A program made the position numbers and the translations under genes. A stretch of DNA of 64,000 bases from Sulfuricurvum sp. (GTDB lineage Bacteria > Campylobacterota > Campylobacteria > Campylobacterales > Sulfurimonadaceae). The notes under the pieces were generated by a model that saw nothing but the letters and a program-made list of their open reading frames with translations, did no database searches and was not told where the DNA came from. The stretch covers positions 248,001 through 312,000 of the forward strand of contig JAUYRN010000031.1 in the NCBI GenBank assembly GCA_030696775.1, read 5' to 3'. Positions 54,913 through 63,807 of this stretch are shown here, piece by piece. The stretch's first letter is position 1, and every line of letters starts with the position of its first letter.

Positions 54913-56229
54913 ATGTCCAAAAAACTTCATATCGTATCATTGGGTTGTACCAAAAATCTCGTTGACACCGAGGTCATGCTAGGACGGCTTCAAAACTATA
55001 CCATGACGGATGATGGTACGGATGCGGATGTTATTATCGTCAATACGTGCGGATTTATCGATGCAGCAAAACAAGAGTCACTCAATACGGTTTTCAACCT
55101 CAATGCAGGACGTAAAAAAGAGTCTGTACTAGTCATGGCAGGATGTTTGAGCGAGCGCTATAAAGATGATCTCGCAAAAGAACTCACTGAAGTAGATATT
55201 TTTACAGGCGTTGGTGATTACGATAAAATCGATGAACTTTTAGCCCTTAAACAAAGTCGTTTTTCTCCTGAAGTATACCTCATCGACGGAGCAGAGCGTG
55301 TCGTGACGGGTTCGACGTATCATGCCTATATCAAACTCTCTGAAGGGTGCAATCAACAATGCAGTTTTTGCGCCATTCCGTCGTTCAAAGGGAAACTCAA
55401 CTCGCGTGATTTAGAAAGTGTGGCACGTGAAGTCGAAGGACTGGTTGTGAAAGGATACTATGATTTTAGTTTCGTTTCTCAAGATTCCAGCTCCTATTTA
55501 CGGGACCAAAATATCCCTGATGGACTTATCCATCTTATCAAGCGAATCGAGCTCATCGACGGTGTTAAAAGTGCACGGATTTTGTATCTCTATCCTTCGA
55601 CTACAACCCTAAAACTTATCAAGACTATCGGCGATTCCAAGCTGTTTCACAACTATTTTGATATGCCTATCCAGCACATCAATGATGAGATGCTTCGCAT
55701 CATGAAGCGCGGTTTTGGAAAAGAAAAAACGCTCGAACTTCTCAATGCCATGAAGGCATTGCCAAACGCATTCATCCGTACCAGCTTCATCGTCGGGCAT
55801 CCTTTCGAAACTGAAGCAATGTTTGAAGAGATGGCAGAGTTTGCCGCTTCTTTTGGCTTTGACCGTCTCAATGTCTTTAGCTACTCGGATGAAGAGGGGA
55901 CAAGTGCCTATACCTTAGGAGATAAAATCCTTACAAAAGTCATCAACGCCCGTGCCAAAAAACTGGGGAAAATTGCCTCTAAAATCGAAATCGAAAGCCT
56001 CCAAAAACTGGTTGGAACTGAAATTTCTCTCGTTATCGACGGAGAGAGTGACGAACATGAGTTTCTCCTCAGTGCACGTGCTCTCAACTGGACACCTGAT
56101 GTGGATGGGGAAATCTATGTCAATGACCGTGAGATCGAAAGTGAGCTGACGTACGGAAAAATGTACCGTGCCCGCATTACTGAACTCTCAGGAACTCATC
56201 TCCTAGCGACCATCACAGGCGATGCGTAA
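54913..56229 (+). CDS. rimO: ribosomal protein S12 methylthiotransferase
   Basis: A 438-residue radical-SAM methylthiotransferase. The N-terminal domain has cysteines C12, C46 and C78 for the auxiliary iron-sulfur cluster. The radical-SAM motif is C146-x3-C150-x2-C153 ('CNQQCSFC'), and a C-terminal TRAM domain spans about 370-436. It adds a methylthio group to an aspartate of S12. MiaB is the nearest relative, but 'HIVSLGCTKNLVDTE' and the TRAM region fit RimO. It overlaps tilS by eight bases. Confidence 0.94.
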   Translation: MSKKLHIVSLGCTKNLVDTEVMLGRLQNYTMTDDGTDADVIIVNTCGFIDAAKQESLNTVFNLNAGRKKESVLVMAGCLSERYKDDLAKELTEVDIFTGVGDYDKIDELLALKQSRFSPEVYLIDGAERVVTGSTYHAYIKLSEGCNQQCSFCAIPSFKGKLNSRDLESVAREVEGLVVKGYYDFSFVSQDSSSYLRDQNIPDGLIHLIKRIELIDGVKSARILYLYPSTTTLKLIKTIGDSKLFHNYFDMPIQHINDEMLRIMKRGFGKEKTLELLNAMKALPNAFIRTSFIVGHPFETEAMFEEMAEFAASFGFDRLNVFSYSDEEGTSAYTLGDKILTKVINARAKKLGKIASKIEIESLQKLVGTEISLVIDGESDEHEFLLSARALNWTPDVDGEIYVNDREIESELTYGKMYRARITELSGTHLLATITGDA

Positions 56230-57238
56230 GCTTTTACACCTCCAACAGCTTCGTGAGGGGAAAGTTCTCTTAGCCTTTTCCGGTGGAGTCGATTCTACCG
56301 CCCTCTTCCATCTTCTCCTCGATAGCAAGATTGATTTTGATATTGCCCACGTCAACTACCATGCTAGACCTACCAGCGACCATGAAGCCGCCAGTGCCGA
56401 ACTGCTCGCACAATCGCACGGCTTACACTGCTATGTCCACTCTTGTCATCTCAACGGCAGTAATTTTGAGCACCATGCACGTATTGAACGGTACCAATTT
56501 TTTGACTATCTGATAAAAAAGCACCACTACACTTATCTTCTCACCGCCCATCAACTCAATGATCGTTTGGAGTGGCTCATGATGCAGTTGTGTCGCGGTT
56601 GTGGATTACCTGAGTTGCTCGGTGTCAAATCTATGGATAAACGAGGGGATATTACCCTCATACGCCCTCTCCTCCAACACGATCGTCAAGAGATCGAAGC
56701 GTATTTAAATGAGCGTAATCTCTCTCATTTTATCGATGAAAGCAATTACGATGAGAAATACACTCGCAACCGTTTTCGGCATCAATTCAGCACTCCTATG
56801 ATGCGTGAGCATACTGATGCCCTGCGACGAAGTTTTCGTTATCTCGAAGAAGACAACGAGAGTCTCATCGAAACCATTAATTTTGAAGAGTGTGATGGAT
56901 TGTATTGGAGTAAAAATCCCATCAATCTGCGCTCTCTCCTATATGGAATCGATCAGCATTTAAAATCGCTGGGGACACTCATGAGCGGCAGTGAAAAAGA
57001 AGATTTAAAAAAAGAAAAAAATTGCGTTATTTCAAGAACTATTGTAGTTTCAATCGAGGAAGAATACACGTTCATCGCCCCCTATCATGCCAATGTGATT
57101 ATGGATAAAGGGTTTCGTGAAGAGTGCAGAAAACTCAAGATCAACCCAAAATTACGTGGGTTTCTTTATGGCTCTCCTAAAGCCTATACGACTATACGTC
57201 GATTAAAAGAGCAGCTAAAACCTCTTCTATGCGACTAA
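56222..57238 (+). CDS. tilS: tRNA(Ile)-lysidine synthase
   Basis: A 338-residue protein with the PP-loop 'LAFSGGVDSTALFHLL', 'VNYHAR' and 'TAHQLNDRLEWLMM', the motifs of TilS. It changes the wobble cytidine of tRNA-Ile(CAU) to lysidine so that AUA is read as isoleucine. The C-terminal domain is shorter than in E. coli (432 residues), as in other members of the phylum. The start lies within the rimO end. The last 47 bases overlap the 3' end of convergent lon, an unusually long coding overlap. Confidence 0.9.
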   Translation: MRKLLHLQQLREGKVLLAFSGGVDSTALFHLLLDSKIDFDIAHVNYHARPTSDHEAASAELLAQSHGLHCYVHSCHLNGSNFEHHARIERYQFFDYLIKKHHYTYLLTAHQLNDRLEWLMMQLCRGCGLPELLGVKSMDKRGDITLIRPLLQHDRQEIEAYLNERNLSHFIDESNYDEKYTRNRFRHQFSTPMMREHTDALRRSFRYLEEDNESLIETINFEECDGLYWSKNPINLRSLLYGIDQHLKSLGTLMSGSEKEDLKKEKNCVISRTIVVSIEEEYTFIAPYHANVIMDKGFREECRKLKINPKLRGFLYGSPKAYTTIRRLKEQLKPLLCD

Positions 57239-59618
57239 CTCCACGGATTTCAAGAACATTTTTAACTTCATCCGGAATATCGTCGAGATCACGCTCATAA
57301 TTTTTTTGCGGAATAAGCGCTAACTTCATCCCTGCACGATGTGCCGCGATCAGCTTTTCTTTGAGTCCGCCGATAGGAAGAACATTTCCGGTCAACGATA
57401 CCTCACCTGTCATTGCGATGTCAGCACGCACTTTTTTCTCCGTTAAAATCGAAGCGATAACCGTACACATAGCGATTCCGGCACTCGGTCCATCTTTAGG
57501 CGTTGCACCATCGGGAACGTGGATGTGCAAATCAAAACGCTTATAGACTTCACTTGCATCCACGGCAATAGCACTCTCACGCTCTGCAACGCTGAGAGGG
57601 ATGATAGAATGATCAACAGTAATTTTGCCCGTGTCGATAAGTGTTTTCACGACTGAGAGGGCGATACGTGCGGATTCTTTCATCACGTCACCCAGACTTC
57701 CGGTAAGTTGAAGGGTCCCTTTTCCATTGATGCGAATGGCTTCAATCTTAAGTACGTCTCCCCCGACCGCAGTCCACGCCAAACCATTCACCACACCAAT
57801 ATGGTTAATATGATCGGTTTTTTCAATCTCAAAAACTGTTTTTTCCAAAAAGTCTTTGAGGTTTTTAAGCGTTACACTCACCTTTAAAGTACTCGGATCT
57901 TCGAGAATCCTTTTCGCTGTCTTACGAACGATGTCCGCTATGCGACGACGCAAATTACGTACGCCCGCTTCTCGTGTATGTTTTTCGATAACATCAAACA
58001 AAGCTGTTTTAGAAATCGAAAGTTCCGAGGTTTTAAGTCCGTGTTTTTTCAGCTCTTGCGGAATGAGATACTGTTTCGCAATCTCGTATTTTTCCTGCGG
58101 TGTATATGAGCTGACGGGAATAAACTCCATGCGATCACGCAACGGTCCAGGAATTTGTCCTACATCATTCGCCGTAGCAATGAAAATTGCCTTGCTCAAA
58201 TCGAGATTAAAGTTAAGATAATAGTCTCTAAAATGAGTATTTTGCTCAGGATCTAAAATCTCCAACAATACTGCGGTTGGATCTCCCCTGTGCGATTTTG
58301 CAATCTTATCAATTTCATCGAGCACAATAATCGGATTCATTTTTTTAGCTTCAATCACCCCTTGAACGATACGCCCCGGCATTGCTCCCACATAGGTGCG
58401 TCTGTGTCCTCGAAGCTCATTAACGTCTTCGAGCCCACCCAATGCAATTCGTACAAGAGGACGCTTAAGCGCCGTCGCAATCGAGTTCGCAAGTGAGGTT
58501 TTACCCACACCCGGAGGACCCGCAAAACATAAAATAGCCCCACGCCCCTCTTTATCCGCTTGACCACGTAACTCCAGCAGTTCACGAACGGAAAAATACT
58601 CTGAAATTCGCTGCTTAGGCTTTCTAAGTGAAAAATGGTCTTTATTGAGTTGTGCTTCAACATCATGAACATTAAGCGCTTTTTTGGACTCTTCTCCAAA
58701 AGGGATCTCAAGAACGTATTCCAAATACGTCTGCAACATTCCCGCATCACCACTGTCCGGGTGCATACGAGCAAATCGCTCGAGCTGCTTAGAGGTCTCT
58801 TTGTACGCATCGGCGTGCATTTTGTCTTTTTTGGCTTCAAGCTTTTTTCGGAACTCTTCGATCTCTTCTTCACGATGTGTATCCGTACCCAACTCTTTTT
58901 GTATCTGTTTGAGCTGTTCTTTGAGAAAATATTCTTTGTTTACTTTCTCTATTCGGGTATGAACCTTGGAGCGGATCTCTTTTTGAAGTTTATTGGCTTC
59001 TGTCTCTTCGATAAGCTCATCGATCAGCATCAAAAAGCGTTTTTCAGGATCACGTTCGATAAAAAGTTTGTACGCATTCTCTTTTTTCATTTTAATGGAG
59101 CTGGAAATCAGGTCTACGATACGATTGTACTCATGATTTTCCTCTATAGTACGGAGTAAATCAGGAGGAAAATAGTTACTTACTTGTGAAAGTGCACGAA
59201 CTTTTTCACGTAAAATTTCCAATATGGCATCCATCTTAAGAGCATTAACACTCGATGATTCGATAAGATCGACCTGTGCACGTAATGGATTATCATGAAT
59301 CATCTCAGTAATGTGCCCACGGGCTAATCCCTGAAATAAAACCTTAATCCGTCCATCAGGGAGAACAACTTTACGCATAATTGAGCCGATTACTCCTGCA
59401 TCATAGATGGCATCTGTTTCACGCGATCCTTCATGTTCAGGCTTTACGGGACACACGATGATCAATGAATTATTTTCAATCGCTTCAGCGGCAGCTGCAA
59501 TGTTTTTTTCATCACTCAAAAAGAGAGGTGAAATCATAAAAGGGTATAAAAAAAGCTCATCCTCGGCAATGACAGGAAGTGTCGTTGGAAAAGCGGCATA
59601 GTTACTTAGTTGCATCAA
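57192..59618 (-). CDS. lon: ATP-dependent protease Lon
   Basis: An 808-residue protease with an N-terminal substrate-binding domain, a coiled middle section, the AAA+ domain with Walker A 'GPPGVGKTS' and 'VLDEIDKI', and the C-terminal Ser/Lys protease domain with S712 ('KDGPSAG') and K755 ('GGLKEKL'). It degrades misfolded and regulatory proteins in the cytoplasm. It starts 21 bases after the bamD stop, so the two are probably co-transcribed. The 3' end overlaps tilS. Confidence 0.97.
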   Translation of the reverse strand: MMQLSNYAAFPTTLPVIAEDELFLYPFMISPLFLSDEKNIAAAAEAIENNSLIIVCPVKPEHEGSRETDAIYDAGVIGSIMRKVVLPDGRIKVLFQGLARGHITEMIHDNPLRAQVDLIESSSVNALKMDAILEILREKVRALSQVSNYFPPDLLRTIEENHEYNRIVDLISSSIKMKKENAYKLFIERDPEKRFLMLIDELIEETEANKLQKEIRSKVHTRIEKVNKEYFLKEQLKQIQKELGTDTHREEEIEEFRKKLEAKKDKMHADAYKETSKQLERFARMHPDSGDAGMLQTYLEYVLEIPFGEESKKALNVHDVEAQLNKDHFSLRKPKQRISEYFSVRELLELRGQADKEGRGAILCFAGPPGVGKTSLANSIATALKRPLVRIALGGLEDVNELRGHRRTYVGAMPGRIVQGVIEAKKMNPIIVLDEIDKIAKSHRGDPTAVLLEILDPEQNTHFRDYYLNFNLDLSKAIFIATANDVGQIPGPLRDRMEFIPVSSYTPQEKYEIAKQYLIPQELKKHGLKTSELSISKTALFDVIEKHTREAGVRNLRRRIADIVRKTAKRILEDPSTLKVSVTLKNLKDFLEKTVFEIEKTDHINHIGVVNGLAWTAVGGDVLKIEAIRINGKGTLQLTGSLGDVMKESARIALSVVKTLIDTGKITVDHSIIPLSVAERESAIAVDASEVYKRFDLHIHVPDGATPKDGPSAGIAMCTVIASILTEKKVRADIAMTGEVSLTGNVLPIGGLKEKLIAAHRAGMKLALIPQKNYERDLDDIPDEVKNVLEIRGVSRIEEVLAALLIDV

Positions 59619-59639
59619 AAATCCTAATTAAATTGTAGT

Positions 59640-60365
59640 TTATTTGCTTTCGTTATCGTCCATCGAAACAACGCTTCGAGTTTGTGGAATCATAAACGCA
59701 TACCAGCTGCTTGATCCATCACCCTCAAATATCTTTCGATACCACGGAATATCTGCAGGAATAACAGTAGAGTGATCGATCCATGTTACGGGTGAAATAT
59801 TCGAATAATAATCTGCTCCCTTTGGTTTTCCCAAACGAGTATAGAGTTGAGCGATTTGATCATTCAGCGTCCCGCGTGCGAGCTGTAATTGTGTTTCCAT
59901 CGTATTAACGAGAGGCATATAGGTCGAATGAGGGTAACTTGCTCGAAACACATTGACCCCTTTTAAGGTCTCATCAATAAGACCTTGATCCCGTCCCGGA
60001 TTAGGCAATGCTAAGAATTTTGATTTTATCTTCAAAAATTCCGAGTACTCACGGCCTTCACGTGTAGCGTATCGACGATTGTACTCATCTAAAAAGTGTT
60101 CGCTTAGCAAATACTCTTCGTATGCCATATGCGCTTGAGCCATAATCAACGTTGCTTCAACCAGCAATGGCGAACCGATATGTTCACTTTGCAAGGAGCT
60201 AAAATAGCTGTCTGCTTTTTCAAGATTACCGTTTGATACTGCCGAAATCATTTTTTCATACCAGTAGTCAGCAGGCTTATTATATTCATCCAACTCTTTA
60301 CTGCTGCATCCACTCATAAAAAAAATCACTGCAACTGTCGCTATCACACCTCGAATCATCTTCAT
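59640..60365 (-). CDS. bamD: outer membrane assembly lipoprotein BamD
   Basis: A 241-residue lipoprotein: signal peptide ending 'FFMSGC' with the lipid-bearing C20, then tetratricopeptide-like helical repeats ('WYEKMISAVSNGNLEKADSYFSSLQSEH', 'ATLIMAQAHMAYEEYLLSEHFLDEYNRRY'). BamD (ComL) is a core part of the BAM complex that inserts barrels such as LptD and the TolC-like channel. The neighbouring lon gene follows on the same strand, and divergent fliW lies upstream. Confidence 0.9.
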   Translation of the reverse strand: MKMIRGVIATVAVIFFMSGCSSKELDEYNKPADYWYEKMISAVSNGNLEKADSYFSSLQSEHIGSPLLVEATLIMAQAHMAYEEYLLSEHFLDEYNRRYATREGREYSEFLKIKSKFLALPNPGRDQGLIDETLKGVNVFRASYPHSTYMPLVNTMETQLQLARGTLNDQIAQLYTRLGKPKGADYYSNISPVTWIDHSTVIPADIPWYRKIFEGDGSSSWYAFMIPQTRSVVSMDDNESK

Positions 60366-60477
60366 CGCTTATCCATTTTTTATTAAAGTAGTGACAATTT
60401 TACCAAAAAGAGATTAATACTACATTGTTGAACCTTTTTTGTGTTAAAATCAAACTAATTTCTAAACTACAGAGGTA

Positions 60478-60870
60478 ATGATGCAATTTGAATTAAAGCT
60501 CCCACTCCTTGGATTTGAGTCTATCAAACAAATGGAACTCAAGAAAATCGATGATATTTTCATGCGTCTCGAAAGCGTTGGAGAGGGTCCATCGTTTACT
60601 CTCATCAATCCTTATGTTTTACGTGAGTATGCTTTTGATATTCCAGCTTCATTGCAAGCACTTATGGAAATTGACGAAAATAGTAATCTTCTTATTTATG
60701 CAATTGTTATTCTCACAACACCCATTGAAAATTCTAACATCAACTTTGTAGCACCCGTGATTTTTAATACCGACAATGGACAAATGGCTCAAATCATCAT
60801 TGATAACCGTTCTGAATTCAGCATTGCAGAGCCGATTAAAAATTACCTCAAAGATCGAACCGATGACTAA
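60478..60870 (+). CDS. fliW: flagellar assembly factor FliW
   Basis: A 130-residue protein with the FliW fold: 'FELKLPLLGFESIKQMEL' start, 'FTLINPYVLREYAFDIP', 'VILTTPIENSNINFVAPVIFN' and 'NRSEFSIAEPI'. FliW binds flagellin and also blocks CsrA, linking flagellin synthesis to filament export. No csrA or flagellin gene is nearby. Two ATG codons occur in tandem after AGAGGTA; either may be used. The stop overlaps the proC start by eight bases. Confidence 0.92.
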   Translation: MMQFELKLPLLGFESIKQMELKKIDDIFMRLESVGEGPSFTLINPYVLREYAFDIPASLQALMEIDENSNLLIYAIVILTTPIENSNINFVAPVIFNTDNGQMAQIIIDNRSEFSIAEPIKNYLKDRTDD

Positions 60871-61627
60871 ACACTCCATCACCATCATCGGAAATGGAAA
60901 AATGGCACTTGCCCTTGCACAAGGATTAAAAAAGAATTATTCTCTCGAAATCATCGGACGAAATACCAAAAAATTAGACGATTTTGAAGTACAGCTAGGG
61001 ATCAAGATCGAAAAAACTCTTTATGCCGATGCAGCTATTGGCGGCAAGACTATCATTCTTTGTGTCAAGCCGTCTAATCTTACAGAGATAGCCCCATCGT
61101 TAAAAGGAAAAGCTACTAATCTCTATTCAGTACTTGCTGGAACATCCTTAGAATCCCTTCGCAGTATTGACGCCCATCAATATGTTCGTGCTATGCCCAA
61201 TCTGGCTGCTGAAAAAGGGGTCTCGATGACCGCCTTGGTGGGTGACATTGCTTTACGCGATGAAGCGCTTGCACTATTTGAATCCATCGGAATGAGCATC
61301 TGGCTAGGAAGTGAAAAAGAGCTGGATATTGCAACTGCTCTCAGCGGAAGCGGTCCTGCTTACTTAGCACTGATCGCTGAAGCACTGTGTGATGGAGCGG
61401 TACGTGAAGGGCTCAAGCGGGATGATGCCCTCACTCTTATGCGCGGTCTTTTCAAAGGCTTTGGCGAACTTATCCAAACCATTCATCCAGCACTGCTTAA
61501 AGACAACGTGATGAGTCCAGGAGGAACGACTGCTGCTGGATATGGCGCCTTAGAAAAATCGGGGGTACGTGAGGGATGTATGCAGGCGATACAAGCAGCT
61601 CACGCTCGCGCTAAAGAGATGCAATAG
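60863..61627 (+). CDS. proC: pyrroline-5-carboxylate reductase
   Basis: The start is placed at ATG 60863, giving 254 residues beginning 'MTKHSITIIGNGKMALALAQGL', the usual nucleotide-binding N terminus. The track's start at 60776 lies inside fliW. The C-terminal dimer domain has 'LSGSGPAYLALIAEAL' and 'MSPGGTTAAGYGALE', the ProC signature. It makes proline from pyrroline-5-carboxylate with NAD(P)H. The fliW-proC overlap suggests translational coupling. The convergent gene ends four bases beyond its stop. Confidence 0.94.
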   Translation: MTKHSITIIGNGKMALALAQGLKKNYSLEIIGRNTKKLDDFEVQLGIKIEKTLYADAAIGGKTIILCVKPSNLTEIAPSLKGKATNLYSVLAGTSLESLRSIDAHQYVRAMPNLAAEKGVSMTALVGDIALRDEALALFESIGMSIWLGSEKELDIATALSGSGPAYLALIAEALCDGAVREGLKRDDALTLMRGLFKGFGELIQTIHPALLKDNVMSPGGTTAAGYGALEKSGVREGCMQAIQAAHARAKEMQ

Positions 61628-61631
61628 GGAT

Positions 61632-62240
61632 TTAATGCCCTTTATTATGCACTTCTTCGTGCTGCGCATCGACTGGCTTTAAATCTGCCTTCACTTCATG
61701 AGCTTTATCCTCTTCTTTTACTTCTGAAAAATGATGTACTTTCATCGTAAAAGAGAGTTTGATCAGGTCTTGATCCCGTTCAAAATGAACGGGAAAATGA
61801 ACTCCGATAACCCATCCACTGTGATTTACTTTTTCTAAAAAGTGATAGAACGCTTCCGGAGAAGTAATTTTTGTCGTGGCATTGACTTCATAGACTTTAA
61901 ATGACTTATTTTGATCGGTAACATGAAGCTCCGTCAAAAACAGGTCTTGCAATTGGGTCCGATTAAGCCGTGTAAACTTTACAGGATCAAAATTCGTTCG
62001 ATACGCTTTAATTGTTTCCTTGTTCTTCTCTTCAAGCTTTTTTAATTTTTTCTCCGTTACGTCATAGTGCTCACGCGTTGTATCCATAATGGTTTGCTCT
62101 TTTTTATTCTCAAGTCGTAATGAACGATATTCTTTCCCCTTTGGGATTAAAACAAACGTAGAAAATGCAATAATACTCACTAAAAGCAATAGAGACAGAA
62201 GGATTAAATAAAACGTCCGATAATAAATGCGTACACTCAT
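61632..62240 (-). CDS. PilO/GspM-like membrane protein
   Basis: A 202-residue protein with a short cytoplasmic start, one membrane helix near 10-32, a 50-residue coiled coil ('TREHYDVTEKKLKKLEEKNKE') and a C-terminal alpha/beta domain ('AFYHFLEKVNHSGWVIGVHFPVHFER'), then a charged His-rich tail. This is the topology of PilO or GspM, periplasmic alignment proteins of type IV pilus and type II secretion machines. Sequence likeness is too weak for a firm name. It overlaps the preceding gene by four bases and closes the three-gene string. Confidence 0.6.
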   Translation of the reverse strand: MSVRIYYRTFYLILLSLLLLVSIIAFSTFVLIPKGKEYRSLRLENKKEQTIMDTTREHYDVTEKKLKKLEEKNKETIKAYRTNFDPVKFTRLNRTQLQDLFLTELHVTDQNKSFKVYEVNATTKITSPEAFYHFLEKVNHSGWVIGVHFPVHFERDQDLIKLSFTMKVHHFSEVKEEDKAHEVKADLKPVDAQHEEVHNKGH

Positions 62241-62767
62241 TCACTTACCTCCGCAGCACTCTCATCATCCAAATAATTCGTTGAGACAAAACGATACCAG
62301 CCATTTTCAATCGGATAGAAGCTCGTATACGTTCGATGAAAAATAGATTTTAAAGGGGCTTCGAGCATAAAATTATAGGTATCTTTGTTAGGCGTAATTC
62401 CATACAGTATAAGCGATTTTTCTTCTAATTCAGCGCGCATTAACGTAATGTTATCCGGCGTTAAATCGAAAATATTACGAATACTCTCCGCCATAACCGT
62501 ATTGTCGGTTGAAATTTGCTCATGCTTTTTGATTTCAGTTTCAATGGTTGCTGTTTTTTCTTCCAATACATTTATAGAGTGTTCAAGCTGCTTCATATTG
62601 GTCGCGAACGAGGTGTGCTTTTCTTTAAATATAACCGTTTTATACGCCAAAAAAAGATAGGCAAGAGTCATCATTGCGATATTAACCCCAAAGAAAAAAA
62701 GTGCTAATCGCATTTCGCCGCTGATAATTCGTTTAGAGCGCGGAGTAATAAAGCTGTACTTCATCAT
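62237..62767 (-). CDS. PilN/GspL C-terminal-like membrane protein
   Basis: A 176-residue protein with a cytoplasmic start, one membrane helix near 22-45, a coiled-coil stretch ('LEHSINVLEEKTATIETEIKK') and a small C-terminal domain with 'LTPDNITLMRAELEEKSLILYGITPNK', which resembles the ferredoxin-like domain of PilN. It overlaps both neighbours by four bases (ATGA). Order and topology (actin-like protein, PilN-like, PilO-like) support a pilus or secretion inner-membrane platform. Confidence 0.6.
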   Translation of the reverse strand: MMKYSFITPRSKRIISGEMRLALFFFGVNIAMMTLAYLFLAYKTVIFKEKHTSFATNMKQLEHSINVLEEKTATIETEIKKHEQISTDNTVMAESIRNIFDLTPDNITLMRAELEEKSLILYGITPNKDTYNFMLEAPLKSIFHRTYTSFYPIENGWYRFVSTNYLDDESAAEVSE

Positions 62768-63807
62768 AGTCCCTCCACTTCCACTTGCGCAAGAGCATTA
62801 ATACCTTCACACACATCCACTTTACGAATCAATACATTCAAAAACAGTTCTTCTTCTAAATAACGTTTCAACTCATCACCGCCGCTACTCGAATCTGCGA
62901 TGCAAACCGTTTCTATAAAACGATTATGGCAATGAGAGCTGGCATAAAAGCGCTGCAATGTTTTTTGAATAAATTCAAAACGTGCATACTCTTCACTCGA
63001 ATCATCAATTTCATTTTTAACCGCATTTGTATTATGATCACGCTCTTGTCGTATTTCTTCAGGTGTCAGAGTGTCTTCACTAAACTCACTCACTTCATCC
63101 AGATCATCAAGATCCGCGATATCTCCGAAACTGTCCAAATCATCCAACAAATCAAGATCTTCAAGATCCTCTATGTCATCCAATAAAATAGATCCCTCCG
63201 GCACCTCATGCCCCAATGAAGAAGACGTAAATTCCATTTCAGAAACTTCTTCATCAATACTGGCACTTTTAGAACTTCCACGTGCATAATGGTGAGCATA
63301 TTCAAGCTTACCGCCATCAAAGATAGCAACGCTAAAAAGCTCCGGCATCCCAAAAGCATACAATGCAAAAGAGTTTTTAATCTTATCGGCAAAATAAAAT
63401 TCAATCATTGAAAAGGGAGAAAAAATAAAATCCAGTCCAATCGTATTGTACTGAGAGCGTAACTGATAAAGAGCATCTTGGGAGGCGTATTGCGTCCATT
63501 TCTCATCACGACAGAGAGTTTGAATTCCAACAGCATCTTGACTTTGAAGCGATTCAGGTGGCTTGGAGCATCCATCGTATGCCCCTTGGTTGGCATGAAG
63601 GTTTAATGTACTTATATAAAAAAACGGAGAAGGATCAATAACATCATTAATGTAACGGATCATTACGGGAGAAGGAACATCGCCTTCAAAATGACGAGAT
63701 TCTTTATGAAGAATCTTTTTCTTTTTGACCACAATAGTTTGGATATCATATCCATCTTTATCGGAAATAATAGCTACAAATATTTTTTGAAACAGTCCTG
63801 CCAGCAC
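62764..63807 (-). CDS. PilM/GspL-like cytoplasmic protein with acidic insert
   Basis: A 347-residue soluble protein with a GTG start, AGGA upstream, placed directly after the recombinase stop. The first 200 residues have a strand/helix order like the actin-like fold of PilM or GspL ('FFYISTLNLH', 'YNTIGLDFIFSPFSMIEFYF', 'LFSVAIFDGGKLEYAHHY'). Residues about 205-260 form a very acidic Asp/Leu/Glu segment ('DDIEDLEDLDLLDD'). A short conserved end follows. No ATP-binding motifs of actin type are evident. The family is unsure and rests mainly on position before PilN- and PilO-like genes. Confidence 0.5.
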   Translation of the reverse strand: MLAGLFQKIFVAIISDKDGYDIQTIVVKKKKILHKESRHFEGDVPSPVMIRYINDVIDPSPFFYISTLNLHANQGAYDGCSKPPESLQSQDAVGIQTLCRDEKWTQYASQDALYQLRSQYNTIGLDFIFSPFSMIEFYFADKIKNSFALYAFGMPELFSVAIFDGGKLEYAHHYARGSSKSASIDEEVSEMEFTSSSLGHEVPEGSILLDDIEDLEDLDLLDDLDSFGDIADLDDLDEVSEFSEDTLTPEEIRQERDHNTNAVKNEIDDSSEEYARFEFIQKTLQRFYASSHCHNRFIETVCIADSSSGGDELKRYLEEELFLNVLIRKVDVCEGINALAQVEVEGL

